In this document: piece by piece, positions 41,156 to 50,461 of the stretch
Position numbering within the stretch: the stretch's first letter is position 1
How the letters are laid out: each line of letters starts with the position of its first letter
Origin: Hymenobacter mellowenesis
Lineage (GTDB): Bacteria > Bacteroidota > Bacteroidia > Cytophagales > Hymenobacteraceae
NCBI RefSeq assembly: GCF_030581005.1
Contig: NZ_JAUQSX010000007.1
Span: 62,001 to 126,000, forward strand
DNA length: 64,000 nt
Direction: 5' to 3'
Translations under genes and position numbers: made by a program
The notes under the pieces: model-generated
The model's input: only the letters and a program-made list of their open reading frames with translations
Database searches by the model: none
What the model was told of the DNA's origin: nothing

Positions 41156-42535
41156 ATGCCTCCCCTCCCCAGTAGCACGGCCTCGGCTGTGCAAATCCAG
41201 CAGTTTTACGACAAGGGCCTGGCCCACGCCAGCTACGCCGTGCGCTGCGGCCGCCAGGTCGCCATCATCGACCCGGGCCGCGACCCCCAGCCCTACTACG
41301 ACTTTGCCGACGAGCACGAGGCGCGCATCATCGCCGTGATTGAGACGCACCCGCACGCCGATTTCGTGTCGTCGCACCTGGAAATAGCCCAGGAAACCGA
41401 GGCCCCCATCTACTGCAGCAAGCTGGTGGGCGCCAAATACCCTCACAAAACCTTCGACGACGGCGACCGCCTGAAATTGGGCGCCTACGAACTGCACGCC
41501 ATCAACACGCCCGGCCACTCGCCCGACAGCATCAGCATCCTGCTGCTGGACGAGCTGGCCCAGAGCCGCGCCGTGTTCACCGGCGACACACTCTTTGTGG
41601 GCGACGTGGGCCGGCCCGACCTGCGCGAAGAAGAGGCCGTGGGCGGCCACAAACGCGAAGAGCTGGCCGCGCAGATGTACAAAAGCACCCGCAACAAGCT
41701 GATGACCCTGCCCGGCAGCACCAAGGTGTACCCAGCCCACGGCCCCGGCAGCCTCTGTGGCAAAACCACCAGCACCGACCTCGACAGCACCATTGCCAAG
41801 GAACTGAAAACCAACTACGCCCTGCAACCTATGTCGCAGGACGAGTTCATCAAAGTGCTGCTCGAAGACCAGCCCTTTGTGCCCAAATACTTTGGCCACG
41901 ATGTGAAGCTCAACAAGCTGGGCGCCCCCAGTTTCGAGGACAGCATCCGGGCCGTGCCGCACCCCGGCAGCACCGCCGCCCTCGAGCCCGGCGTGCTGAT
42001 TATCGACGCGCGCCCGGCCGCCAAGTTCCGCGCAGGCCACCTGCCCGGCGCCATCAACCTGCAGGACGGCGGCAAGTTCGAAACCTGGCTGGGCTCGGTT
42101 GTGGGCCCCACCGAGAAGTTCTACCTGCTGGCCGACTCGCAGATTGCGCTCGACACGGTGGTGCGCAAAACCGCCAAAATCGGCTACGAGGCCAACATCA
42201 AAGGCGCCCTTCTGGCCCCCTCCACCTTGCCCGAAACCGCGCCGGCCGTGGATGTGGAAGCCGTACGCCAGCACCCGGAGCAATTCACCATCGTCGACAT
42301 CCGCAACCACGCCGAGGCCAAAAATCAGGTTTTCGACAACGCTCTAGTCATCCCGCTGCCCGAGCTGCGCGAGCGCGCCCACGAAATCCCCACCGACAAG
42401 CCCGTGCTCATTCACTGCGCCGGCGGCTACCGTTCAGCGGCCGGCGCTAGCATTGTGCAAGCGGCGCTGCCGGGTGCCGAGGTGCTGGATTTGGGCGAGG
42501 CCATCACGGAGTTTCAGAAGGCGGCCGTGCATTAG
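41156..42535 (+). CDS. Persulfide-dioxygenase-like MBL protein with two rhodanese domains
   Basis: 459 residues. The N-terminal metallo-beta-lactamase domain has IETHPHADFVSSHLE, the H-x-H-x-D-x-x-x-S-x-H variant found in ETHE1-type persulfide dioxygenases, plus NTPGHSPDSI and FTGDTLFVGDVGRPDL. Two rhodanese domains follow (about 275-370 and 380-458). The first lacks a Cys in its loop (LLADSQIALDT); the second has the active-site CAGGYRSAAG. The predicted role is oxidation of glutathione or low-molecular-weight persulfides and sulfur transfer, i.e. sulfide detoxification, in the cytoplasm. The stop is one base before the next ATG. Confidence 0.9.
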   Translation: MPPLPSSTASAVQIQQFYDKGLAHASYAVRCGRQVAIIDPGRDPQPYYDFADEHEARIIAVIETHPHADFVSSHLEIAQETEAPIYCSKLVGAKYPHKTFDDGDRLKLGAYELHAINTPGHSPDSISILLLDELAQSRAVFTGDTLFVGDVGRPDLREEEAVGGHKREELAAQMYKSTRNKLMTLPGSTKVYPAHGPGSLCGKTTSTDLDSTIAKELKTNYALQPMSQDEFIKVLLEDQPFVPKYFGHDVKLNKLGAPSFEDSIRAVPHPGSTAALEPGVLIIDARPAAKFRAGHLPGAINLQDGGKFETWLGSVVGPTEKFYLLADSQIALDTVVRKTAKIGYEANIKGALLAPSTLPETAPAVDVEAVRQHPEQFTIVDIRNHAEAKNQVFDNALVIPLPELRERAHEIPTDKPVLIHCAGGYRSAAGASIVQAALPGAEVLDLGEAITEFQKAAVH

Positions 42536-42536
42536 C

Positions 42537-42830
42537 ATGATAGGCGTCCCCGGCTTAGGCATTCTGCTGGTGCTGGCCATCATCCTGCTATTTTACTTAC
42601 CCTTTATCACGGTCAAAATTTTAGCGAAGCTGGCGGCGTTGAACAGCTTTCCGGCCTCGGTCCGAAAAGCAGTAATTGTCATTACCTTTTTGCTTTTCGC
42701 AGGACTGACACTGCTTTTAATCAGAGCCAATCCCTACAATCTGGACTGGCTGCTGTTGTACGCCGTCGTTTCCACCTTGCTGTATTTCACGATTAAGTGG
42801 ATTCAAAAAAGCAAGATTCCGGCTGCCTGA
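42537..42830 (+). CDS. Small two- to three-helix membrane protein
   Basis: 97 residues starting one base after the previous stop, so probably translated with it. Three hydrophobic segments: LGILLVLAIILLFYLPFITV, AVIVITFLLFAGLTLLLI and WLLLYAVVSTLLYFTIKWI. No motif is recognised. The GC content drops here compared with the MBL gene. Confidence 0.78.
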   Translation: MIGVPGLGILLVLAIILLFYLPFITVKILAKLAALNSFPASVRKAVIVITFLLFAGLTLLLIRANPYNLDWLLLYAVVSTLLYFTIKWIQKSKIPAA

Positions 42831-42839
42831 TTCCGGCTC

Positions 42840-42870
42840 ATTCCCCATTGGCAGGCTGCCAATGGGGAAT
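42840..42870. terminator. Inverted repeat/terminator after the small membrane protein
   Basis: ATTCCCCATTGGCAG-G-CTGCCAATGGGGAAT is a perfect 15-bp stem, 9 bp after the stop, followed by TTGGC. It is probably a terminator of the MBL-membrane protein unit. Confidence 0.75.
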
Positions 42871-42920
42871 TTGGCTATAAACCGAGTTAGTTTGAACCAC
42901 ATTGAACCGTAGCACAGACA

Positions 42921-43514
42921 ATGGAAGCGAGTAGCACCAATCCCAAAGTTGATTTCTATTTTAATAAAGCCGAAAAGTGGCAGGCCGAATTAGAAATCCT
43001 GCGAACAATTGTTCTCGATTGCGGGCTGAGCGAGGAGTTGAAATGGGGCGTCCCCTGCTACACTTTTCAGGACAGCAATGTGGTATTGATTCACGCATTC
43101 AAGGGCTACTGCGCGGTACTGTTTCCCAAAGGTGCCCTGCTGAAGGACCCCAATGGCATCCTGATTCAGCAAACGGAAAATACGCAAGCCGCGCGCCAGA
43201 TTCGCTTTACCGGTTTGCAGGAAATTGCTGACCGGGAATTCAGCATCAAAGCCTACATCCGGGAAGCCATTGAAATAGAAAAAGCAGGTTTGAAAGTACC
43301 CTTGAAGGATGCCTCCGAACTCCAGATTCCAGCGGAGTTCCAACAGAAACTGGAAGAAACACCAGCTCTAACAACCGCCTTCCGGGCGCTGACGCCGGGT
43401 CGGCAGCGGGCTTACCTGCTGCACTTTGCCGCTCCCAAGCAAGCCCAGACCCGTGCGGCCAGAGTTGAAAAATGCACGCCCCAAATTCTCAAAGGCAAAG
43501 GATTGAATGAGTAA
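42921..43514 (+). CDS. YdeI/DUF1801-family protein
   Basis: 197 residues. The N-terminal half is a DUF1801-like domain (ELKWGVPCYTFQDSNVVLIH, FKGYCAVLFPKGALLKDP, ARQIRFTGLQEI). The C-terminal YdeI-type tail is LQIPAEFQQKLEETPALTTA ... LTPGRQRAYLLHFAAPKQAQTRAARVEKC. The fold is common in Bacteroidota and soil bacteria, and no reaction is established. The base composition is distinctly less GC-rich than its neighbours, which might indicate a more recent arrival. Confidence 0.88.
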   Translation: MEASSTNPKVDFYFNKAEKWQAELEILRTIVLDCGLSEELKWGVPCYTFQDSNVVLIHAFKGYCAVLFPKGALLKDPNGILIQQTENTQAARQIRFTGLQEIADREFSIKAYIREAIEIEKAGLKVPLKDASELQIPAEFQQKLEETPALTTAFRALTPGRQRAYLLHFAAPKQAQTRAARVEKCTPQILKGKGLNE

Positions 43515-43589
43515 CCATTCCGTTGAGAGTGCTTGAAAAAGCACTGGCCCAAGGAGGTGCCGGGGCTTTTTCATTGCTAGCCGCGTGGG

Positions 43590-43597
43590 TATCTTTG
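43590..43597 (+). promoter_or_regulatory. -7 box of sbcD
   Basis: TATCTTTG, an exact TAnnTTTG match, 17 bp upstream of ATG 43614, with a T-run (TTTT at 43567-43570) at the -33 position. Confidence 0.55.
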
Positions 43598-43613
43598 AGA
43601 TTCACTCTACCTT

Positions 43614-44873
43614 ATGCGCGTCCTTCACACCGCCGATTGGCACCTCGGCCAGCACTTCCTCACCGGGCAGGAGCGCACCACCGAGCAGCAGGCTTTTCTC
43701 GATTGGCTGCTGCTCACGGTGCAAACGCAAGCCATCGACGTGCTGGTCATTGCCGGCGACATTTTCGATACCCAAACGCCGTCGTACACGGCGCAGGAGC
43801 TGTATTACACCTTTTTAGTGAAGATGCAGGCCACCGGCTGCCGCGACATCGTGGTGGTGGGCGGCAACCACGACTCGCCCACCATGCTCAACGCTTCGCG
43901 GCAGTTGCTACGGCAGTTGCGCATCCACGTTGTAGGCGGCGTGCCCACCGACCCCACGGAGCAGATTCTGCACCTGAACGCGGCCGACGGCCGGCCGGGA
44001 CTGGTGGTGTGCGCCGTGCCCTTTCTGCGCGACCGCGACATCCGGCTGGCCGTGGCCGGCGAAACCCTCGACGACCGCCAAATCCGTATCCGCCAGAGCA
44101 TTGCCGACCACTACGCCGCCTTGGCCAACCATGACTCGGTGCTCCGGCTGCGCGAGCAGGACGTGCCCGTGCTGGCTACCGGCCACCTCTACGCGGCCGG
44201 CGGCGAGGCCCGCGAAGGTGCCGAGCGCGACGTGCACATCGGCGGACTGGGTTTGATTGGGGCCGAGCATTTCCCAGTGGCGTTCGACTACGTGGCGCTG
44301 GGCCACCTGCACCGCCCGCAGCTGGTGGGCGGGCAGGCGCACATCCGCTATTCAGGTTCGCCGGTGCCGCTGTCGTTCACCGAGGCCAACGACAAGCAGC
44401 AGGTGCTGCTGCTGGAGTTCAAGGGCGCGGGCGCGCCGGTTATCACCAGCCTGCCGGTGCCCGTGACGCGGCGCCTGCAGCGCTTCCACGGCACGCTGGA
44501 GGAGGTGGAGGCCGACATTCTGGCCTACGACAACTCGGCGTTTCAGCTAGTGGCCTGGGCCGATGTACTGGTGCGCTCCGACGAAACGCCGGCCGAGGTG
44601 CAGCGCCGCGTGCAGGCCGTACTGCAACTTCAAAAAGCCCAGGTGCTGGCCCCGAAAGGCGTCCGCCACCAGCGCGCCACCGAAGCGCCGGACCTGGCCG
44701 AAAACGCCATCCCGCTGGCCTTGCTACACGAGCTGACGGTGGACGAGGTGTTTGGCCGGCGCGTAGCCAGTCTGCCGCCGGAGCGCGCCGCGGCCCTCAC
44801 GGCCACGTTTGGCGAGCTGCGTCAGCTGCTGGCCGAGGCCGACCCGCTAGCCTGGGGCGGCGAGGCGTTGTGA
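43614..44873 (+). CDS. sbcD: SbcD, nuclease subunit of the SbcCD (Mre11-Rad50-like) complex
   Basis: 419 residues with all phosphoesterase motifs of the Mre11/SbcD family: LHTADWHLGQHF, DVLVIAGDIFDT, VVVGGNHDSP, VLATGHLYAAGG and YVALGHLHRPQ. It binds two Mn ions and, with SbcC, opens hairpins and trims DNA ends, including cruciforms at palindromes. The C-terminal SbcC-binding region is about 310-419. sbcC lies downstream on the same strand at 46160 but is separated by a palindromic repeat and an antisense hydrolase gene, so the usual adjacent operon is broken. Confidence 0.96.
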   Translation: MRVLHTADWHLGQHFLTGQERTTEQQAFLDWLLLTVQTQAIDVLVIAGDIFDTQTPSYTAQELYYTFLVKMQATGCRDIVVVGGNHDSPTMLNASRQLLRQLRIHVVGGVPTDPTEQILHLNAADGRPGLVVCAVPFLRDRDIRLAVAGETLDDRQIRIRQSIADHYAALANHDSVLRLREQDVPVLATGHLYAAGGEAREGAERDVHIGGLGLIGAEHFPVAFDYVALGHLHRPQLVGGQAHIRYSGSPVPLSFTEANDKQQVLLLEFKGAGAPVITSLPVPVTRRLQRFHGTLEEVEADILAYDNSAFQLVAWADVLVRSDETPAEVQRRVQAVLQLQKAQVLAPKGVRHQRATEAPDLAENAIPLALLHELTVDEVFGRRVASLPPERAAALTATFGELRQLLAEADPLAWGGEAL

Positions 44874-44908
44874 GAGAGTCTTCGTTAGAGCCCTAAGCGC
44901 AAAAAGAA

Positions 44909-44998
44909 CGTCATGCTGAGCGCAGCCGAAGCATCTCTACCGCGAGAGTAAATGATTACTACTGTGGTAGAGATGCTTCGGCTGCGCTCAGCATGACG
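44909..44998. repeat. Dispersed palindrome, copy 6
   Basis: CGTCATGCTGAGCGCAGCCG and complement, extended by AAGCATCTCTACC/GGTAGAGATGCTT, enclose about 24 bp. It sits between sbcD and the antisense hydrolase gene. Confidence 0.93.
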
Positions 44999-45012
44999 TG
45001 CCAAGTGCGTTC

Positions 45013-45942
45013 CTATTCAGTCCGTTTCCTCCCCACCAGCCATAAGCCGCCCAGCACCAACGCGGCTACGCCTGCTGCCACAGCCACTACTGAAATTGGC
45101 TTTTTAGTTACGGCGCCCATTGGCTGACGGACAATATCTGCATCGCGGAAATCCTCGCCAGAGGTAGCGGCCAGAATCAGGCGGACGGTTTCGGCGGGCT
45201 GGTCCCACTGCGGAAAATGGCCGCAATTTTCAAACCAGTAGAGGCGGGCGTCGGGGAATTTTTCGAGGGCACGCGGGGCCTGGCGCGTGAGGCAAACCCG
45301 GTCCTGCCGGCCCCAGCCGATTACCAGCGGCGTACGCATGCTACCGGCGGGTGCGCCCTGCTGCACTTCGCCGTAGGCCAGATTACGCAGCAGCTCATCG
45401 AACGAAGGCGCGTGCGCGAAGCTGCGCATCTCATCGAGCGCCACGTGGGCGGGCAGCTGCCACGGGTGGGCCGAAAACTGGGCGAACAGCGCCGTGCGCG
45501 TCACGGCGTTGCCGGTGAGGAAAGGCATGGCGGGCTGCAGGGCCCGCACCAGCTTGGTGGAAACGGCTACGCTGTGGTAGAAGACCGGAATTTCCCAGCC
45601 CTGCCAGAAGCCGCCAGGGTCGAGCGACACCACCGCGCCCAGCACGCCGCCCCGCCGGGCCAGCTCCAGCACCAGTCGAGCACCCATGGAGCTGCCCACG
45701 GCGTCGATACCGAGCAGGTTTTGCGCGCGCAGAAAGTCCGTCACGGCATCGGCCAGAGTGCCGATGGTGACGGGACCGGCCAGCGGCGGCGTGTTGCCAA
45801 AGCCTGGCAAATCGACGGCAATGACTTCGCGCTCAGCGGCCAAATCTTCGATAATGGTTTGCCAGGAGCGCCAGCTGCCCCCAATGCCGTGCAGGAGCAG
45901 CAGGGGCTTGCCGGCCCCGCGTCGGATGTAGTTCATAATCAT
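45013..45942 (-). CDS. Alpha/beta hydrolase with C-terminal membrane anchor
   Basis: 309 residues from ATG 45942 (MIMNYIRRG); the frame is open much further upstream but the homology begins here. Typical features are LLLLHGIGGSWRSWQ (oxyanion loop), the nucleophile elbow DAVGSSMGARLVLE with Ser, a late Asp region GWGRQDRVC, and the catalytic His in ENCGHFPQWDQP. The C-terminus has one helix (ISVVAVAAGVAALVLGGLWL) and a basic tail, so the enzyme is probably tethered to the membrane. The substrate is unknown. It is transcribed against sbcD and sbcC and lies between them. Confidence 0.88.
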   Translation of the reverse strand: MIMNYIRRGAGKPLLLLHGIGGSWRSWQTIIEDLAAEREVIAVDLPGFGNTPPLAGPVTIGTLADAVTDFLRAQNLLGIDAVGSSMGARLVLELARRGGVLGAVVSLDPGGFWQGWEIPVFYHSVAVSTKLVRALQPAMPFLTGNAVTRTALFAQFSAHPWQLPAHVALDEMRSFAHAPSFDELLRNLAYGEVQQGAPAGSMRTPLVIGWGRQDRVCLTRQAPRALEKFPDARLYWFENCGHFPQWDQPAETVRLILAATSGEDFRDADIVRQPMGAVTKKPISVVAVAAGVAALVLGGLWLVGRKRTE

Positions 45943-46159
45943 TTGGTTGGTTTTGGTGGCTTGTTTGCGGTCGGCCCGTCGCCCGTTGCCAGCCGCTAGT
46001 ACCACCACTTTGCTCAACGGTGGGGCGCGGGGCAGAGTTATGATTGGTCTGAGCGGCAGGTGACTTGCAGGAACCCAAACCGGGCGGGCGGCCTTTTGCA
46101 GGCCGATGCTGCCGGGGGCTGCCGTACCTTCGGGAAAGTATTTTGGGAGAATTATCCGC

Positions 46160-49100
46160 ATGAAAATTATCAGCGTCCGTTTTGCTAACCTGAACTCGCT
46201 GCCCGGTCCGTTTCTGATTCGCTTCGACGAAACGCCACTGGCCGATACGGGGCTGTTTGCCATCACGGGGCCCACCGGCGCGGGCAAAAGCACGCTGCTC
46301 GACGCCATTTCGGTGGGCCTCTACGGCCGGGTGCCGCGCCACGACCGGCAGGTGGGCGAAATGGTGAGCCGCCACGCCAAGGACGCGTTTTCGGAAGTAG
46401 AGTTCGAAGTGCACGAAACCAACGCCGACACCGGCGTGATAGACCGCGTGCGCTACCGCTCGCGCTGGGAAGTGAAGCGCAAAGTGCGCGGCGAAGACAA
46501 AGGCGCCCTCAACCCCGATGCGATGACGCTGGTTCTCAGCCCATCAAACGTGGCCGTCATCAGCGGCAAGGAAGCGGTGCCGAAACGGGTGGGCGAGCTG
46601 TCGGGGCTGGATTTTGGGCAGTTTGAACAGTCGGTGCTGCTGAGCCAGGGCAAGTTTGCGCGCTTCCTGCACGCGCCCGAAAAAGAGCGTAGCGCCCTGC
46701 TCGAAAAGATGACCAACGTGGGCATCTACTCGCGGCTGAGCGTGGCGGCCTTCGAGAAAGCGAAGGAAGAGGAGCTGAAAACCAAGCTTCTGCGCGCCAA
46801 GCTGGATGCCACCCGCCTGCTGACTGAGGAAGAGCGCGCCGAGCTGGAACGCCAGCTTGACGTGCTGAACGAGGCCGCCGAGCAACACCACGAAGAAGAG
46901 CAGGAGCTAACCGTGTGCCTCACCTGGCGCACCATTCTCGACCAACTCGACCGGCAACTCACCGAAACCGCCCGCGAAGCCGAGCGCCTGCGCCGCGACG
47001 ACGAAACCCTGCAGCCCGAGTTTGTCCGGCTCGATGGCCACCTCCGCGCCGCGGCTGTCGACAAGCCGTTGGAGTTGGCTGAGGCAGCCGAAAAGGAAGT
47101 AGCCACCGACGAAAAGCAGCTCCGTGAGCTGGAAGAAGCCCTCCCTCAGTTGACGTTGGCCGCCGAAACGGCCGCCAACGCCCATACTGCTGCCACCGCG
47201 GCCCACACCCGGGCGCAAGCCGAGGAGGACCGGCTGCGCCCGCTGCTCAGCCTGGCCCAGCAGCAGGACGCGGCCATTACCGCCGCGCGGCACCAGCTCC
47301 AGCTGAAGCGTGATGCGCACGCGCAAAGTCAGCTAGCGCATCAGAAAACGGCTGACGACCTGGGCCGGGAGGGCCGGGAAATTGAAGCCCTGCAAAGCCA
47401 AAATGCGACGCTGGACCGCTGGCTCATTGAGCACAGCGCCGAGGTGGACCTGAAAAACCAGGTGCTGGCCCTCGACCGCGAAATCATCGACCTGCAGGGC
47501 GCGCAGAAGGAAATAGCTGCCCGCGACGCCCGCCGCGTCGAGCTACGCAAAAGCCAGGACCAGACCGCCGCCGACCTGCGCCGCCAGCAAACCCTCGAAA
47601 CCGACGCCAAAGCCCGCAAACAGGCCATTGAGGACGAGGGCAAGCCCTGCCGCACCGAGCGCGACGCCTTGCTGCTGGGCACTACGGCGGCGGAGCTGGC
47701 CCAGCGCGCCGACGACCTCACCGCTCACCAGCAGGCCCTGCAACAACTGCTTCCGAAGGCCGAGGCCGCGCACGAGCACCACACCCGCGCCGAAACGCTG
47801 GCCGCACAGATTGAGCAGGAAGCGCCGGCCCTGACCACGGCCGAAACCACCACCCGCCACCTCGAAATCCGCCGGACCGATGGCCAAAACCTCCTCGAAA
47901 GCTACCGGCGCGAGCTGCGCGCCCAGCAGGCCCTGGCCGACCTCAACCAGCACCGCCAGCATCTGCAGCCCGGCCAGCCCTGCCCGCTGTGCGGCGCGCT
48001 GGAACACGCTTTCACCGCCGATTTTGCCGCCGAAGCCGACGAGCAGGAGCAGCGCGTGACGCAGCAGCAGCAGGCTCTGGCCAAGCTCGATGAAGAGCTG
48101 CGCCATGCCACTACCGCCCTGGCCCGCTGCCAAACTGAGCAGCAGCAGCGCCACAAGTTGCGGGCTGAAGCTCTGGCTGCGGCAAACCTGGCCCGGCAGC
48201 AGGCAATTGCGCTGGCCGCCGCACTCACCCCCGCCCCGCTCCAGCCCACCGACCCCACCGCCGTGCGCGCCCTGTTGGAAACCGCGACCCGTGAGCAGGC
48301 TGCTGCCGTGGCGTCGCGCCGCCGGGTGGCGGAGCTGGACGAGCAGTTGGCTAAGCTCCGCGAGCAGTACCTGAAGGAAGGTGAGGCCGCCACGGCGGCT
48401 CAGCGCGAGATTCCGCGCCTGCTGGAGCGGCAGGAAACCACCGCAACCGACCTAGCCAAGCTGGCCGATGAGTTGCTGTATTGGCAGGACCAGGCCGATA
48501 TTTTTCAAAGCACCATTCGCGACTTTCTGGCGCCGCACCGGTTGCAGCTGCCCAGCCAGCCGCCCTACGATGGCATCCTGGCCACGCTTCGGGAGCGGGC
48601 CGACCACTACGAGGCGCAGGTAGCTACGCTGAACGAGCTCGGCAAAACGCTGCTGGAGAAAACCAGCAAGCACAAAGCCCGCACCGAAGCGCTGGCGCAG
48701 CAGGCCGCCCAGCTCAATGCCGCCGCTGATGCGCTGAAAACCGAGCAGCAGGTTATTGACCAGCAGCTGGCTGCTCGTCAGGCCCACTACACCGGCCCCA
48801 ACCCCGCCGCCGAAGCCGAACAGCTCCGCCAAGCCACCCAGCGCCTGGCCAATGCCGCCCAGCGTGCCCAAACCCAATTGGCCGACCAGCAGAAAGCCCT
48901 GGAAATTCAGCAAAACCGGCAGCTCGACCCGCGTGCGCAGCGGGCCACGCACCGGGCCACCCTCGCCCAGCGCCACACCGAGCTGGCCGCCGCCCTCGCC
49001 GCCACCGGCATCGCCACGGCTGCCGAAGCCCGCGCCTTGCTCCTGCCCGCGCCCGAAGCCGAGCGCCTGACCCAGCGCCGCCAGGACCACCTCACCGCCC

Positions 49101-49876
49101 GGGCCGCCACGGCCCGCCGCCTCAACGACCTCACCGCCGAACTCACTCACCATGCCGAATCCGGCCTCACGCCGCACACCGCCGCCGAGCTTGCGGCGCA
49201 GCTGAATGCGCTGTCGGCGGCCGACGACATTCTGCAGCAGAAGCTGGGCGCCGTGGGCAACCAGTTGAAACAGGACGACGACGCCCGCCAGCTGCTGTCG
49301 GCCGGCTTGCAGGAGCTGACCTTGCGGCAGCAGGAAGAACAGCGCTGGCAGGACCTGAGCGAGCAGATTGGTTCGGCGAGGGGCGACAAGTTCAGCCAGT
49401 TTGCGCAGGGTCTCACCCTCACGCACCTGGCCCGGCTGGCCAACCTGCGCCTGCGCCAGCTCACGGGCCGCTACACCATCCTGAAGACGCCCAACCGCAA
49501 CCTGGAGCTACAAATCATCGACCACGACCAAGCCGATACCGTGCGCCCCATGGCCTCGCTCTCGGGCGGCGAAAGCTTCTTGGTGAGTTTGGCGCTGGCG
49601 CTGGGCCTGAGCGAATTGGCCGGCCACAAGGCCCGCATCGAGTCGCTGTTTATTGACGAAGGCTTTGGCACGCTCGACCCCGAAGCACTGAACACGGCAC
49701 TCGATGCGCTGGAGCGCCTGCAGCATTCGGGCAAGATGATTGGCATCATTTCCCACGTCTCGGACCTCAAGGACCGGATTGGCACCCAGATTCGGGTACG
49801 GCCCGGGGCGGGCGGCAATAGCACGGTGCATTTGGTGGGCATCATGGGCAACGAAACCAACTGCGCGGTGCTGTAG
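46160..49876 (+). CDS. sbcC: SbcC, Rad50-like ATPase subunit of SbcCD
   Basis: 1238 residues from ATG 46160; the frame extends to 46106 but MKIISVRFANLNSLPGPF is the typical start. Walker A is GPTGAGKSTLLDA near residue 40. Long Gln/Glu/Ala-rich coiled coils run to a zinc hook at about 610 (CPLCGALEH) and back. The C-terminal lobe has the ABC signature SLSGGESFLVSLALALGLS and Walker B SLFIDEGFGTLD, then GIISHVSDLKDRI. It forms with SbcD an ATP-driven end-resecting and hairpin-cleaving nuclease. The coding strand is strongly repetitive through Gln-Ala-rich coils, which explains the many shadow frames opposite it. Confidence 0.96.
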   Translation: MKIISVRFANLNSLPGPFLIRFDETPLADTGLFAITGPTGAGKSTLLDAISVGLYGRVPRHDRQVGEMVSRHAKDAFSEVEFEVHETNADTGVIDRVRYRSRWEVKRKVRGEDKGALNPDAMTLVLSPSNVAVISGKEAVPKRVGELSGLDFGQFEQSVLLSQGKFARFLHAPEKERSALLEKMTNVGIYSRLSVAAFEKAKEEELKTKLLRAKLDATRLLTEEERAELERQLDVLNEAAEQHHEEEQELTVCLTWRTILDQLDRQLTETAREAERLRRDDETLQPEFVRLDGHLRAAAVDKPLELAEAAEKEVATDEKQLRELEEALPQLTLAAETAANAHTAATAAHTRAQAEEDRLRPLLSLAQQQDAAITAARHQLQLKRDAHAQSQLAHQKTADDLGREGREIEALQSQNATLDRWLIEHSAEVDLKNQVLALDREIIDLQGAQKEIAARDARRVELRKSQDQTAADLRRQQTLETDAKARKQAIEDEGKPCRTERDALLLGTTAAELAQRADDLTAHQQALQQLLPKAEAAHEHHTRAETLAAQIEQEAPALTTAETTTRHLEIRRTDGQNLLESYRRELRAQQALADLNQHRQHLQPGQPCPLCGALEHAFTADFAAEADEQEQRVTQQQQALAKLDEELRHATTALARCQTEQQQRHKLRAEALAAANLARQQAIALAAALTPAPLQPTDPTAVRALLETATREQAAAVASRRRVAELDEQLAKLREQYLKEGEAATAAQREIPRLLERQETTATDLAKLADELLYWQDQADIFQSTIRDFLAPHRLQLPSQPPYDGILATLRERADHYEAQVATLNELGKTLLEKTSKHKARTEALAQQAAQLNAAADALKTEQQVIDQQLAARQAHYTGPNPAAEAEQLRQATQRLANAAQRAQTQLADQQKALEIQQNRQLDPRAQRATHRATLAQRHTELAAALAATGIATAAEARALLLPAPEAERLTQRRQDHLTARAATARRLNDLTAELTHHAESGLTPHTAAELAAQLNALSAADDILQQKLGAVGNQLKQDDDARQLLSAGLQELTLRQQEEQRWQDLSEQIGSARGDKFSQFAQGLTLTHLARLANLRLRQLTGRYTILKTPNRNLELQIIDHDQADTVRPMASLSGGESFLVSLALALGLSELAGHKARIESLFIDEGFGTLDPEALNTALDALERLQHSGKMIGIISHVSDLKDRIGTQIRVRPGAGGNSTVHLVGIMGNETNCAVL

Positions 49877-49955
49877 ACAACTGGTTTGTACCCCGAAGCT
49901 GTACTCCGGCGCGTTGGACGATGCGGCCGAGCCGAAGCACCGCTTCAGAGTACGC

Positions 49956-50279
49956 TCAACGGCGGCCGCGCCGGTTGGTGATGCGTTCCACGCGCTGCTT
50001 GCGAATCCAGTTCAGGTAGGTCTGGAGGTCCTCGGCGGCGCGCAGGGCTTCCACAGTGGGATAGAGTCGGGCCAGTTCCCGGTTGCTCAGGAAGCGGTGG
50101 ACGCTGCTGTGGCAGGGCTGGCACAGGTCGACCGTGGGGCCGTACTTGCCGCCTTCCTCGCGCGGCACCAAGTGGTGGCGCGAGGTGCTTTGCACGGTGC
50201 GCTCGCAAAGGCCGCATTGGGGCTGGGGGCTGGTATTGGGCGTGGGCCAGGCGTGGGGCCGGGAGCGTTGTCTTGCCAT
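49956..50279 (-). CDS. HNH-endonuclease-like protein
   Basis: 107 residues from ATG 50279; a TTG at 50291 is also in frame. It shows two Cys pairs around an HNH core: CGLCERTV, STSRHHLVPRE, VDLCQPCHSSVHRFL. That is the zinc-stabilised HNH arrangement seen in small stand-alone nucleases of Bacteroidota chromosomes (His-His-Leu-Val-Pro-Arg/Lys). The C-terminal tail is basic (RKQRVERITNRRGRR). There is no restriction partner nearby. It converges on sbcC with 79 bp between. Confidence 0.85.
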   Translation of the reverse strand: MARQRSRPHAWPTPNTSPQPQCGLCERTVQSTSRHHLVPREEGGKYGPTVDLCQPCHSSVHRFLSNRELARLYPTVEALRAAEDLQTYLNWIRKQRVERITNRRGRR

Positions 50280-50461
50280 GACGTGCAACAAACAAATTCA
50301 ACGGAGATTCTTCGCTTGCGAAATTGAACAGCGGCGGCGGGCCACAAGTTGCGGATTTGTTGTCAGGGCGTTACCTTGGCGTGTATTGAGCTTACTTGCA
50401 TTGCTATAATCAATCAGCTTGGTTTGCTCATTTGCATTTTTCCGCTTCTTTTTATTACTAC

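Noticed and set aside
45013..46308. The 431-codon version of the alpha/beta hydrolase
   Set aside because: The first 120 codons have no hydrolase character and overlap the start of sbcC on the other strand; the fold begins at about 45942.
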